Below the pieces are notes generated by a model. It was not told the origin of the DNA and searched no databases. It saw only the letters and a list, made by a program, of their open reading frames with translations. The translations under genes and the position numbers were made by a program. From the NCBI GenBank assembly GCA_012861695.1, contig JAAOOA010000002.1, positions 30,896,873 through 30,960,872 on the forward strand: a stretch of DNA of 64,000 bases, read 5' to 3'. Origin of the DNA: Trematomus loennbergii (lineage: Eukaryota; Chordata; Actinopteri; Perciformes; Nototheniidae). This document shows positions 11,135 through 23,640 of the stretch, one piece after another. The first letter of the stretch is position 1, and each line of letters starts with the position of its first letter.

Positions 11135-12326
11135 TTAACCCAAACGAAACCCAACAAAAACAGTTTCGTTATCTTCAGTTGCAAAGATATTGTTTCTGCC
11201 CGGCCCCCACAGATTCACCCACACCTTGTCATCTCCAGTCAGTTGGATCACGCTGCTCGTGCTGGCCACCTGGCTGCACTTCACAGGGTGAGTGGTGTGA
11301 TACAGACACACAACTTTTGTATATAGCACACTGTCCACGCCCACTACTTACAAATATCTGGGATTTCTTATTGAACAGAACTTGTCTTTCAAGTTACACA
11401 CCGAAAATGTTGTTTCAAAGCTAAAAATAAAATTAGGTTTCTTTTACAGAAATAAATCCTGTTTCTCTTTTCAGACAAGGAAACATTTGATATCTGCAAC
11501 GTTTTTACCTGTATTAGATTATGGTGATTTGCTATACATGAATGCCTCCGACCAGTGCCTAAAGAGCTTGGATACTGTGTACCATTGTGCCTTACGATTT
11601 ATTACTGGATGTGGATACCGAGTACACCATTGCACTTTATATGCTGCTGCTAATTGGCCATCTTTGTCTGCTCGCAGACTTTCCCATTGGTTGGGTTTTA
11701 TTTATAAATCTCTGCTTGGGTTGGTTCCCTCCTACATTTGCACAGTGAGAACAAAACTGGGTAAAACAGCTTTTAAATATGCTGCCCCACAGCTTGGAAC
11801 AATGTACAGAAGGAGCTGAAACTCTCAGATTTAATCACTATGGGGGAATTCAGGTCCATCTTAAAGGACAGAGAACATGACACCATTGTAGATGTGAGTG
11901 CTCGTATATCCAAAAATCGTTTAAAATGTTGCCATTGTTGCAAATGTTGCCATATTTTTAATAGTTTGTTTTATTCGCATATTGACTGGCTAATGTGTCA
12001 TTTTATTTGTGTTTTACAGCTGTATTTGTCTGCCTGTCTTGTCTGTGTTTTATCTTTTGTAACTTTGTTCATGCTGCCCTTCTTGGCAGGTCACTCTTGG
12101 AAAAGAGATTTTAATCTCAATGAGTCTTTTTACCTGGTTAAATAAAGGATATATGTAGACACATGCATACTGAAGTGATAGAAGCCGTCCTGTGGGCAAG
12201 TGAAGATCCCAGTGTCGGCCCTGTATCCCCCTCCCTCGTTGATCAGCACCTTGGCAAACTTCAGCACTCCATCGCCAGATGGGTAGCTGTCCTCCACTTT
12301 CAGCTTGGCCGTGAAGGCCACAGTGT
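11135..12326 (-). pseudogene. C1q-domain exon, copy 1, split by a LINE fragment
   Basis: Two halves of one C1q domain: the N-terminal half at about 12,158-12,326 (TVAFTAKL ... GIFTCPQDGFYHFSMHVS) and the C-terminal half at 11,135-11,343 (SSVIQLTGDDKVW ... ETVFVGFRLG, then stop). Between them lies about 0.8 kb of plus-strand LINE. Eleven bases present in the intact copy at 60.8 kb (the codons around KNGQK) are missing, which breaks the frame on its own. A splice acceptor (CTCTCTAG) precedes the exon. C1q domains form secreted trimers in complement and cerebellin-type proteins; this copy cannot do so. Confidence 0.85.
11345..12157 (+). mobile_element. 3' end of an L2/CR1-like LINE inserted in the C1q exon
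   Basis: Plus-strand frame at 11,382-11,819 reads as the C-terminal region after a reverse transcriptase (VLDYGDLLYMNASDQCLKSL, then YHCALRFITG). The element ends with a CCTGGTTAAATAAAGG tail, as fish L2-like elements do. Compared with the intact C1q exon at 61,060, the insertion replaced about 5 bp (AGCAC) and made no clear target duplication. The same insertion is present in unit 2 (38,491-38,782 and 44,554-44,757), where it is itself interrupted. Confidence 0.75.
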
Positions 12327-13348
12327 CTAGAGAGTGTGCAATGTAATGATAATAAGAACAAAGCATGCAATCAAAAGCAACAAACCTTTAAAATTGGCTT
12401 GATATTTATATTTGAGTCTCTGTCACATGTCTCCATGCTTTAATGTTCAAAAAGCTCTTTATGTTCTCAAACTGCCGTGCTGCAGCACCTTTTCACCCTC
12501 TGTCTGAAACCAGAGCCCAGTCTGCTCTGATTGGTTAGCTGACTGGCTCTGTTGTGATTGGTCAACTGCTTAAGATGTCCTGCCCCTTAGCCTATCACGT
12601 ACAATGTGATAGAACACTAGCGAAATATTAGCAAAATGTTGCATAGTGATGTCACTAGTCAGGAGGCGTTTCATGCAGGGTGGGGGAGTGTTTGGGAGAG
12701 AAACTCCCTCTGGAGGGAACACAGGGATTCAAGCCTTTGCTAAAGCACACAGGAGGGGCGCCCTGCTTTTCTATGGACCTGCTGCCCATCAGAAAGTGTG
12801 TTTGACTCTCTGATCAAACCCGTTTACCATGTTCACATTTTGCACCTTTTGGTTCAGTTTGGGTCAAAATGCGCCACGACAATATTTGGGTCTAGATAAA
12901 AATACAGAAATAGAAATATATCTAAAATTCCCAACAATATAGGAAACATTATTGTTTGCAAATACTCTCTGTTCGATCACCACAATATCAGTAATTTTAT
13001 TTTCTGCAAAATTGAATTACAAGATTATAGGCATGTGAGTAAAAGGCATAGCCTATTAGTTTACTGGCTTGGGGATTAACAAATTACATGTAACTGGATA
13101 ATTAGGGGGGAAAAAACAACCCCTGTGAGTAAAAATCTAAGGGGTCAGATTGTATTTCTTCTCTGTAAACTGTACTGTTCTGTAGGCTAATACTTCAAGT
13201 GTGAATCTATACGCCTACTGCCTGAATCTGCTTTATGGTTTTCACTTTCTTTGGTTCATTTGTTGAACCTATATGTTTGTAAAATAGTCTGTGTGAGCTT
13301 AACTGTATACTAAACTAAAACGGTAAACTTAGATTGTATTTCTGCTTT
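12327..13348. other. Unit flank upstream of C1q copy 1
   Basis: Collinear with 61,240-62,340 (unit 3) and in part with 44,757-46,522 (unit 2). The first exon(s) of the C1q gene, including a signal peptide, should lie here on the minus strand, but I cannot identify them. Around 12,480-12,660 the DNA resembles a dispersed repeat. No gene recognised. Confidence 0.5.
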
Positions 13349-13616
13349 TTAAAGGGCCCATGTCATGGCCATTTCCACTGATCATAATTACATTGTTGAG
13401 GTATCCTAAAATAGATTTATACTGTGCAATTTTCCAAACTCACATTGGTTTCGCATACAGCATCTCTGTCAAGTATGTGTATTCAGCAGTATTCACTCTC
13501 TCCACTAAACGACTCGTTGGAGCTCTTGCCCCCCCCTCCCTGTGAGCCTAGTGTGCTCCGATTGGTCAGCTCGGCCACTCTGTTCTGATTAGTCAACCAC
13601 CAGAGAGGCTCCGCCC

Positions 13617-13832
13617 ATGTCTAACAGTGCTTTTTCCGGCTGCTCTCAGCGGAACATCAGTCTTATAATGGCGTTGGTACAGCCGTATATTTATACGCTA
13701 ACTAACCGAACTGCACCTACAACTGTTGTTATAGAAGAGTGTGACGGCCCCAGGGCCTTTGTCTTACGATGGGGTGGAGCTGAAGAGGCTAATCAGCGCG
13801 ATCACGGACACCTGGCCGGAGCGAGGTGCTAG
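13617..13832 (+). pseudogene. Short transposon-associated open frame, function unknown
   Basis: A 71-codon plus-strand frame containing MALVQPYIYTLTNRTAP, inside the left part of the TTAA-bounded block and followed by a LINE insertion at 13,923. The start MALVQPY reminds me of small proteins carried by fish repeats, but the similarity is too short to name. Probably a broken exon of the host transposon. Confidence 0.25.
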
Positions 13833-13922
13833 TCAGCTGCCCGGAGTCACACGGCGGCCCCTCTCTCTCTCCAAAGCCTCAGCGATCCTCTCCCTCGACC
13901 ACCTATCTCTGCATTTACCACA

Positions 13923-16900
13923 ATCAAATCAAATCAAATCAGGTTTTATTTATAAGCACATTTAAAAGCGATTTTTGGTCGAGCCAAAGTGCTGTACATG
14001 TAATAAAAACACATTACTACAATCACAATAAACGACAATAAATTACAACAGATATACTTAAAAAACAAAATAAAATAAAAACACGGAAAAGTCAGGAGTC
14101 GTGCTCCGCTCTAACTAGAAAGCCAGAGAGAAGAAGTGTGTTTTTAGTTGATTTAAAAACCCCTAGGGTCTGGGCCGACCTCACATGGAGGGGCAGAGTG
14201 TTCCAGAGCCTAGGGCCAGCTGCTGCGAAGGCTCGGTGCCCTCGGGTTTTAGCCTGGTCTTGGGCACTACCAGCAGCAGCTGGTCAGCAGACCTTAAAGC
14301 TCTGGCTGGGGTGTAGCGCTGGAGCAGTTCAGCTATATAGGCCGGAGCCAGCCCATTTAGTGCTTTAAAAACAAATAAAAGGATTTTAAAATCAATTCTG
14401 AACCGAACTGGAAGCCAGTGTAGTGAGGCCAGAATAGGGGTGATGTGGTCACGCTTTTTGTGGCCAGTCAGCAAACGTGCAGCAGCGTTTTGGACTAGCT
14501 GTAAGCGTTTGATTGAGGCCTGGTCCATACCCACATACAGAGCGTTACAATAGTCCAGTCTCGAGGTTACAAAGGCGTTAATAACCCTTTCTAAGTCTTT
14601 AAAAGATAAATACGACTTGGTTTTGGCCAATAGTCTTATTTAAAAAAGCAGGATTTTACTACGGTGCTGACCTGCTTGTCGAATTTAAAAGTGCTAGTGA
14701 AGGTCACTCCAAGGTTCATGACCGAGGGGAGGATGTTTTTTTTGATAGAGCCCAGAATATCAACCGGAGAGGCTGGAGGTTGCGGTCCAAAAAAGATGAC
14801 CTCAGTCTTGCTCTCGTTGAGGTTGAGAAGTTTTTGCTCAGCCAGGATTTTATCTCTGCTAAGCAGTCCATCACTGCTGTAGTGAGTGTTGACATTTGCT
14901 TTGAGAGGCAGATAGATCTGTACATCGTCGGCGTAGCAGTGGAAGGGAATGTTATGTTTTGTGAGTATTGAACCTAGGGGCAGTATGTACAGTAGAAAAA
15001 GGATGGGGCCCAGAATCGAGCCTTGGGGAACCCCACAGGTAAGAGGGGCTTTGGCAGAGGAGAAGGCACCTAGCTGTACCGAGAAGCTACGGTCTGTCAG
15101 GTAGGACCTGAACCATGCAAGGGCAGAGCCTGTGATGCCAGCGGACTGTTCAAGCCGTGACAGCAGGATGCTATGGTCCACAGTGTCAAAGGCAGCTGTC
15201 AGGTCTAACAGCACCAAGACAGCTGGGCTACCTGAGTCGGCGGCTAGGAGCAGATCATTAAAAACTCTTAAAAGGGCTGTTTCAGTGCTGTGCATGGGTT
15301 TGAAGCCAGACTGAAACTTTTCATGGATTCCATGCGTGGTTAAAAAAGACTGCAGCTGGGCGTAGACTACTCGCTCCAGGGCTTTTGATAAAAAAGGTAG
15401 CTGGGAGATGGGCCTAAAATTTGCGAGAATGGAGGGGTCGAGATTTTTCTTTTTAAGGAGTGGCTTAACCACGGCATGTTTGAAGGCAGCTGGGACACAT
15501 CCTGAGTAAGAGAGGTGTTTAAAAGTAATAAAATACTTGCTCCAACTGAATCAAAAACATCTCTGAGAAGGCGAGAGGGAATGCTGTCTGAGGTGCAGTT
15601 TGTCGGCCGCAGGTGCTTGACTACATCCGAGAGAGAAGAGAGGGATACAGGCTCAAAGTGGTCGAGGACAGCAGGGCACAGAAAAGGAGCAGGATCTGGG
15701 GTAGCACTAGTGTGGGCTAGCCTAAGAGCAGATACCTTTTCAATAAAAAATGTAAGAAACTTATCACAGAGAGTAGTCGATGGGACAATAGAAGAAACAT
15801 CACAGGGATTAATGATAGAGTTGAGGACATTAAAAAGAACCTGAGGTTTATGGCTGTTTTTGGAGATTAACAGAGAAATGTGCTCTGTTTTGGCTGCTTT
15901 GACTGCCGTCTGGTAGTCAGAAAGGCAAGCACGAAGGATTTCTAGGGAGACATGGAGTTTATCCTTTTTCCATTTTCTCTCTGCACGCCTGCAAGCGCGT
16001 CTGAGAGCACGAGTACAGTCATTGAGCCACGGCTCTGATAGAACTTTGGTGCGTCTAAGCGTAAAAGGAGCAACAGAATCCAGTATTAGTGTACATGTCG
16101 AATCAGCATTAAAAGCACAGTTCACATCTAATTTACAGATCGGAGAAGCATTAAAAACATCAGAGAACTGTGAGGCAGTCAAGGGGTTAATCGAACGCAG
16201 ACGACGCGCAGGGGCACGTGATTCGACTCCTGCGGAAGGGATGGAGGTTGTAAACAGAACCGGTAAATGGTCTGAGATACGCGTTGCTGCACATATTTCA
16301 TCCACAGATACAGACAGTCCAAACGATAATACTAAGTCCAAAGTGTGTCCTTTTTCGTGTGTTGGGCCAGCCACGGACTGAACGAGACCAAAGAATCAAG
16401 GAGATTTAAAAAGTCCCTAACCAGAGGTTTGGACTCGCAACACACATGGACATTGAAGTCTCCGGAGATCAAAACACGATCATATTTCACCATGATCCCG
16501 GACAGAAAGTCAGAAAAGTCATTTATGAAATCCTTATTACACTTTGGCGGACGATACACGACTGCGCAGAGTATAGGCGAGGCCGGGTTCAGTTCAAAAA
16601 GCTGCAACTCAAAGCTGGCATAGCTAGATACAGGGTGAAGCAATCGGCATTGGAGGCTAGCTCTAAACACTGATGCTATGCCCCCACCATGGCCAGTGGC
16701 ACGGGGGGAGCTGAAGAATGTACAGTCAGGAGGAAGAAGTTCAGAGAACGGTGTATACTCGCCAGCGTGGACCCAGGTCTCCGTCAGGAACATAAAATCC
16801 AGTTCACGAGAGGTGAAGAAGTCGTTTAGCAGGAACGTTTTGTTTGCTATCGACCTAGCATTTAGCAAAGCCATGCAAAGTTTTCGCTCCGGGCTTGCCG

Positions 16901-17410
16901 AAGGTGTAGTGCGTCTCAGCTGACGAAGATGTGCGTGTTGAACGCCGCGCGGGCCGGGAGCAGTCAGTCGGGCAGGAGGAGCTGCCAGCGGGCCCTCAGA
17001 GTCCGAGCTCCGGAAAAAGGGCGAATCCACCGATCCCTCACATGGCGTGCAGCGGGAGGGCCATGACATCCGAGGCGTGGATAATTCACAGAAGAAGCCG
17101 TCAGGTATGCCTTAAGATGGACCAGTGCACCACCACGCTTTCCCCGTCGTCGAAAGCGCTTTCGGCGAGGCAGGATGCAGGGACCGGCGCAGGTAGTGGG
17201 GATATCCGACAGTAGAGGGGGGGGGGACGATTTATGGTTGCCAGATGTAGGTTTGGGCAGCAATATCAACTCCAGTGAGGGTCTGAGGTGGAGGAGAGCT
17301 TGGCGATCATAAACGAGCAGAGCAGAGACATTCTGACAAACATAAAACAAAAACAGGACAGCTAAAGGTAGAGAGCTAGCGAGCGGCGAGCCGACACAGG
17401 CGCCATCTGA
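13923..17410 (-). mobile_element. Nearly full-length L2-like non-LTR retrotransposon (degenerate)
   Basis: Read on the minus strand. Endonuclease (about 17,069-16,200): LNARSIANK, FLTETWV, VYRPPKCNKDF, SGDFNVH, then RISDHLP. Reverse transcriptase (about 15,520-14,640): [50 protein letters not shown] and the catalytic CYADD. C-terminal part to 14,181: FVTSRLDYCNALY. The 5' end near 17,410 begins GATGGCGCCTGTG, and the 3' tail is (GATTT)n at 13,923-13,942. At least three frameshifts separate the parts, including one missing base near 15,505. Most similar to the fish L2 clade; not active. No clear target duplication seen. Confidence 0.88.
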
Positions 17411-17867
17411 AAAAACAATAAATGTGCCGTGGTTTTGTAAACTTGTGTATGTCTCCTTGTCTTTCCGTTGTGGCCTACGAGCCGGTCATAACAAAGAGTA
17501 AGTTATTTGTACCTGTTATAAACTACTACTGTTTGATGAGAAATCAAATCATGGTTTGCTATATATGAATGATATGTTATAGGAGCAAATAATTCAGGGA
17601 AGAAAGGATAGGCCTACTAAGTATTTCCATTAAATTTATTTTTAGAAATGTACAAAATGAACGTAAATATACATATATACACGGTATATCGTCAATTACT
17701 CCCCGTTGTCGGCATCTTGCCTATAGCAGCCGGGGCTTTTTAGGACGATGCATCAGTGTGGTAGTCCCGTCATGTATTGTCCGGCAGGATCTGGCTGGAC
17801 GAAATCAAATGCAAATCACAAAATATTAGAGAAACTTAGTTGTTTTAGATTCGTTAGTAGTTGTGGT
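17411..17867. other. Remnant of the outer TTAA block between two insertions
   Basis: Lies between the LINE 5' end and the long-inverted-repeat element. A plus-strand frame near 17,420-17,500 ends at a GTAAG donor-like site, but the protein is not recognised. The base sequence otherwise shows nothing. Confidence 0.35.
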
Positions 17868-19399
17868 CAACACACTCTCACTCCCTAAGCGTCCAGGAGC
17901 GACGCTTGGTCAGGGTCCCGTGGCGTCCAGTTGTGACGCGCCGAGGCTCCTTCAGCTTCATAAACGGACGCAAAGAGCTTTCAACTGATTGCAATGTATT
18001 CCCATCGGCGTCAGTATTTGACGCTTAGGGAAGCACGGCATTCGTTTGTGTCGGAGGCTGTTAAAGGCAATGTGAGCGTCCATTCCCATTGGATAACGGA
18101 GAATTGTACACCCGGAAGTAAGTATTCCCCTTACTGTCGATTGATTTGACAGTGATATCTCCACTACTCATCAACTAAAAAACACCAGATTATCCTTGTT
18201 AATTAAACGACATTGATAGGTTTTAGTGTGTGTACAATGCTTTTGTCACGTTTTCCCCTTCAATTCTGAGAAACAAGTCGTTTTCTATGAGTTTTGGATG
18301 GCCGAAGACATTACATTACCCACAATCCTCTGTAGCAACCATAGACTGTATAAAAAAAATTAAATATACATTATTCCGAGTGTGCTTGCTTTTCTCTTTG
18401 AAAGTCATCACATAACGGCATTGTAATACATGTTTCGGCTGCATTAAATATGACATATCTGCCGTAGTTAACTCTGCCCTGATGACAAGACTTCTAGACA
18501 AACAACTGCCCCAAAACTGAAAACTTGACGTGGATCTTAAATATATAAGCAATTAAACAACATCTTACATTTATTTTCACACAATACGTCTCCTTGCAGT
18601 ATCAACACTAATTCGGCTGACTTTTATATATGATCCAATTGTAGATAGGCTTTATTTACGCCATAACGGTGCACAGCTGATAGAAAGGGACACCTACTGG
18701 TTAAAGCACGTTATTGCATTTTATAATTGTATTATTAGATATTAATAGGAGGATGTGCAAAACAGACAAACTAATAAGGCTTTATTTAAACATTAAAGAA
18801 TACTTTAGGTTAAGGTCTTCTTTTGAATAAGAAAAAAGCTTTGGGGGTATAGAAGATGAATATGGAGGGATGAAACCCTCTTTGATGGTCACACATGCAG
18901 AGCACACAGCACACACAGTGAAATTTGTATCTACAGATACATATTAAGCCTGACAAAGTACTTAACGTCTAATATATTGCTTTCCTGCAATGTTAACTAT
19001 GTTTAAGCACTTATTTTTAACTGATATTATACATATGTATTATACTCTTATAAGATGTATGTAGATAGTATAAGAAATGTGCAGAATATGACAATGTAAT
19101 GGTGGAGGTACACACATATTGATAGATGTCTTGTAATGCACTGTTGAGGAACCTGCGACCCAAGTTTTTCATTCATTGCATAACTACACCGTAGTTGTGT
19201 ATAATATATGTCAATAAACCTTAGAAAATCTTGAAATCTTGAAAGGGATGTGCAAAATAGACATTATATACAATCTTTAATGTCAATAAACCTTAGAAAA
19301 TCTTGAAATCTTGAATGGGATGTGCAAAATAGTCATTATATACAGTCTTTAATTAACTATTAGTAGAGAATAACGACGAGTAAAGAATATACTTTATAG

Positions 19400-21552
19400 C
19401 AGGGGTCACCAACCTTTTTTAGGGTGAGGGCTACTTTTAAAATATAAAACAAGTCGGGGGCTACTTTTACTCCTCTTTTTCTTTTCTTTTTTGCAGTGTA
19501 TATATTTAGCACATTTTAACATTATGATATGCTGACCTTTAACCTTTGTTTGCTGTTTGGGTCTGTGGGACCCGTTTTCAGTGTTTACTAAAAGAACATG
19601 TATGCAATCTAATTATTTTAACCTGCTTTATTTGGGGGTGGACGGGCCTCACCTCCTCCAGGGGGGTCCTCACCTCCTCTAGGGGGTCGGGGGGCATGCA
19701 CCCCCGGGGAGATTATTTTTTAATGTTGAAGTGAAATGCATCAATCTGGAGCACTTTGAGCACAACATGAATTGATGGATACAGCTCTCAACACTCAGAT
19801 GAAAGAGAGCTGTATACTTTTCAATAATCCAAACATCTTTAGAATCACAACCAATAACAAATCATTTAAACTGGTTTATTCTTATCTTATGTTACCTAGT
19901 TAGCATTTTTTCTTTTTATGTATGCTTATTTTACTAATCACTCCCCTTTCAAACTGTTTTTTGATTTTTTTTACTGTCCTATAGTACCATTGGAATGATT
20001 TCTTACTTTATCTATATTAAATAGATAAAGGTATGCTCTCCCTAGCTCTCTCTCTCTCCCTCCCTCCCTCCCCCCCAGCTCTCTCCCCCTCTCTCTCCCT
20101 CCCTAGCTCTCTCGCTCGCTCTCTCTCTCTGTCTCGCTCTAGTGATGTGTCGGTCGCGAACGAGCTCTTTTAAGTGAACGACGGGAGCCGGCTCGCGCCC
20201 GCGAACGAGCCGTTTTTTTGTTTTTGTTATTTTTTGTTAAGTAATACAAGACAGAATGATATGATGATCTCCGCGCTATAGCTGCTCCGTGCATGCATGC
20301 AGTGGCATGTAATATCCAAGGATTAGAGACTGTTGGATGCTGCTGTTTTGAGCATTGCAATACATTTATTTTCACTATGTTATTTATTTATGATTATCCT
20401 TGGGCTCAGCAAAGATTTGATGTCAGCAGTTGCTGTCTTTTTTTCTATAGTTAATACTGAAATAGAGCCCTGCTGTTTTGTCAGGGCCTTTTCTTTAAAT
20501 ATAATTTTAAAATGTCGATACAGTAGCCCCTTTTTTAAAATGTCTATGCTTAAGTTTTTATAGGTGTTGCTATCTGCTTTGTGTAGCGTGGTTCTACAAG
20601 CAAGTCTGTGCATTCATTGGGTGGTATCAGAGATACAAGGGTCTGTAAATGCAATGAAAACAATTGGCCACAGCAAATCATTTATATTAAACATGTAATT
20701 TTTACTTTTGAATACTTCAGTACAAAGGATGTATTGAATAATTTAAGTGATATGTGTACACATATAAATCATTAGTCAAAACAGGGCTACATTTGATTGA
20801 ATTATAAAAGGTATAATATGTGGTAAACTGAAGAGCCGTTTGGGAGCCGAAAGAGCCGGCTTTTCTTGGTGAGCCGAGCCAAATGATCCGGCTCACCAAG
20901 AAGAGCCGGAATTCCCATCACTATCTCGCTCGCTCACAGAGGCTGTGAGCTCCTCCGTGGCGATCGACGGCTTGCGTTAAAAAATAATAATAAACATATT
21001 TTTAAAGTGGGGGGCACAAACGGGATTTTGAAAAGAGCGGGGGACATTTCCCCCCTGTCCCAGGTGGAAATTACGCCATGCGTGTGTGCGTCAAGTGCAA
21101 TAAATATATGCAAGTTGCAACACACAGAGTAAAACTCTGCCCCCCATGTGTTGTATAGGCTGGCATGATAGGCTGTTCAATGGGGCTGATGTGTTGTGTA
21201 GATTCTGCCAGAAGGAAAATCAGCGGGGAGGTGCCACATTGCTTTTCTTCCAGACTGCAACGCTGGTCCCGCAGATCAAACAAGAACGTGATTGGTAGAT
21301 ATTAATTGTGGGGGTCGGGGGAGGAGGGGTGTTAGTTAGATATAGAGTTGTAGTAAGTAGATAGAGTTCGCTATGATTTAGGTTTTGTTTATGCATAGGG
21401 TAGATTCTTTTAATTACATTTCCTTTTTTGTTTTGTGTATTTTATACATTTTGGATTTGCTTGGCGAGCTATTTTTAGAACATGCCCCGCGGGCGACTCA
21501 CGTTGATCTGCGGGCGACCAAGTGCCCGCGGGCACCGTGTTGGCTACCCCGG
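19400..21552. mobile_element. Non-autonomous hAT transposon nested in the long-inverted-repeat element
   Basis: Flanked by the 8-bp duplication CTTTATAG (19,392-19,399 and 21,553-21,560). Ends CAGGGGTCACCAAC and GTGTTGGCTACCCC. It is an inverted relative of 648-1,907 and has GC-rich subterminal repeats (GCGGGCGACC, GTGCCCGCGGGCAC). A pyrimidine-rich tract (CTCTCTCCCTCCC type) runs from about 20,037 to 20,139. Another hAT element is inserted at 20,140. No transposase. Confidence 0.85.
20140..20923. mobile_element. Short hAT transposon nested inside the hAT at 19.4 kb
   Basis: 8-bp duplication TCTCGCTC at 20,132-20,139 and 20,924-20,931. Ends TAGTGATGTGTCGG and CCCATCACTA. Subterminal inverted motifs around GAACGAGC and GAGCCGGCT at both ends. 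The related element at 648-1,907 lacks it, giving an empty site. About 784 bp, non-coding. Confidence 0.85.
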
Positions 21553-22461
21553 CTTTATAGGGATCCTATTAATCTAATAATAAAATTATAAAATGCAATA
21601 ATGTGCTTTAACCAGTAGGTGTCCCTTTCTATCAGCTGTGCACCGTTATGGCGTAACTACAGCCTATCTACCAATTGGATCAAATATAAAAGTCAGCCGA
21701 ATTAGTGTTGATACTGCAAGGAGACGTATTGTGTGAAAATAAATGTAAGATGTTGTTTAATTGCTTATATATTTAAGATCCACGTCAAGTTTTCAGTTTT
21801 GGCGGCAGTTCCTGTTTGTCTAGAAGTCTTGTCATCAGGGCTCTATAAATAGAGTTAACTACGGCAGATATGTCATATTTAATGCAGCCGAAACGTGTAT
21901 TACAATGCCGTTATGTGATGACTTTCAAAGAGAAAGCAAGCACACTCGGAATAATGTATTATTTAATTTTTTTACAGTCTATGGTTGCTACAGAGGATTG
22001 TGGGTAATGTAATGTCTTCGGCCATCCAAAACTCATAGAAAACGACTTGTTTCTCAGAATTGAAGGGAAAACGTGACAAAAGCATTGTACACACACTAAA
22101 ACCTATCAATGTCGTTTAATTAACAAGGATAATCTGGTGTTTTTGAGTTGATGAGTAGTGGAGATATCACTGTCAAATCAATCGACAGTAAGGGGAATAC
22201 TTACTTCCGGGTGTACAATTCTCCGTTATCCAATGGGAATGGACGCTCACATTGCCTTTAACAGCCTCCGACACAAACGAATGCCGTGCTTCCCTAAGCG
22301 TCAAATACTGACGCCGATGGGAATACATTGCAATCAGTTGAAAGCTCTTTGCGTCCATTTATGAAGCTGAAGGAGCCTCGGCGCGTCACAACTGGACGCC
22401 ACGGGACCCTGACCAAGCGTTGCTCCTGGACGCTTAGGGAGTGAGAGTGTGTTGTTGTGGT

Positions 22462-23400
22462 AGGAGTGTGGATCAATCTAATCAATCTAATGAACAGCTT
22501 GCCAGCTAATATGCTAACCTAGCTTTGTTTACCTTGGTAGCTAACACGATATGAACGTTAGCTCGGAGGAACGGCAACTATAATGTAGAGTAAAAACTAC
22601 TATGAACAAAAGCTAGTGGTTCATATTAGGCTAGCAATAACGTGTTTATAATTGCAATCTTATACGGGTAGTCTGCTACGTTCGGTCATACATTGTAACG
22701 GTCATGAATACATTGTTTTTGCGCTAGCATGTATAGCTAGCCTCGTTAGCTATACATGCAGTATGTACATGTACTGTCACAATGTACGGCAAATCACCCG
22801 GAGTATACTGTATGAGCTGGGCTTGTTTAGTGTAATAAAACCACTATGAACAAAAGCTAGTGGTTCATATTAGGCTAGCAATAACGTGTTTATAATTGCA
22901 ATCTTATTAGGGTAGTCTGCTACGTTCGGTCATACAATGTTTCCCGCTAGCATTTATAGCTAGCCTCGTTAGCTATACATGCGATCAGTCCTTTGGGGTC
23001 TGTGAGCGGGCAAAGAGAGGGGATTTTCTCCGAGCTAATATGAACGTTAGCTCGGAGGAACGGCAACTATAATGGAGTGTAATAAAACTACTATGAACAA
23101 AAGCTAGTGGTTCATATTAGGCTAGCAATAACGTGTTTATAATTGCAATCTTATACGGGTATTCTGCTACGTTCGCCCGGAGTATACTGTCTATGAGTAT
23201 TTGGTGTGTGAATGCAGACATTCTCCTGCTATGAGATACATGTATGTAAGGCCATCTGCTGATATTAGAGTTGATATGGAAACGCTAGCAACTTAGTTAG
23301 CACAGTTAGCACTGGCTTAGCAGTCCGAAACATGTTTCCACATTTAAACAGTCGTGGTAGATACCTTGTTTGATAAATACACAAATAACAATGAAAACTT
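22462..23400. repeat. Local tandem duplications (~200-280 bp modules) in the right part of the TTAA block
   Basis: A module with AACTACTATGAACAAAAGCT, then GGCTAGCAATAACGTG and CTACGTTCGGTCATAC, occurs at about 22,560-22,700, 22,841-22,990 and 23,045-23,185. Small palindromes (AGCTAGCCTCGTTAGCTATA) recur within it. No gene recognised. Confidence 0.75.
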
Positions 23401-23640
23401 ACAGGTTGTGTACCCGAATCTTCCCCTGCTCCAAACGGTCCAAACAAACTAGGAATAGCATCGTCCTTCAGTTTCAAATGCTGTGCATATCCGGCCTCAA
23501 ACTGGGCAATGTTTTGGAAGCTTTCGTCTGTGAAATGCCGGTTCTTCGAACCTCTGAAGGACAAACAGCTCAGATTTCTCCTCACATTTCAGGAAACAGG
23601 TCCTTGGCAGTGGCATGACTGGATCGATTGTGAACTGAAC
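23401..23640 (-). pseudogene. Broken THAP-like zinc-finger exon
   Basis: On the minus strand one frame opens MPLPRTCFLKCEEKSELFVL and another continues NRHFTDESFQNIAQFEAGYA, then LKLKDDAIPSLFGP, up to a GTAAG donor at about 23,400. HFTDESF and LK-DA-P-LF match the second half of a THAP DNA-binding domain; the central part is missing and the frame shifts. THAP domains are common in transposases, so this is probably a relic of a transposon-carried gene. Confidence 0.5.

Larger units (their letters stand above)
17868..22454. mobile_element. Transposon with ~870-bp terminal inverted repeats (Mutator-like?)
   Basis: The left arm (about 17,868-18,740) and right arm (about 21,590-22,454) are reverse complements with only scattered differences; ends read CAACACACTCTCACTCCC. 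Direct repeats TTGTGGT flank it at 17,861-17,867 and 22,455-22,461. An identical short frame (MEISLSNQSTVRG...) appears in opposite directions in the two arms, simply because the arms match; I do not call it a gene. Middle: about 0.7 kb without a transposase, with a 73-bp direct repeat (19,208 and 19,281), plus a nested hAT. Long arms and a 7-9-bp duplication fit a Mutator-like element (inference). Confidence 0.8.

Noticed and set aside
15515..16673. Plus-strand open frames over the LINE
   Set aside because: They are antisense to the endonuclease and reverse-transcriptase frames, which carry the recognisable motifs.
17958..22364. Conserved 68-codon frame (MEISLSNQSTV...) present twice in opposite directions
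   Set aside because: Both copies lie in the arms of the long inverted repeat, so identity reflects the DNA duplication; no domain or gene context supports a protein.
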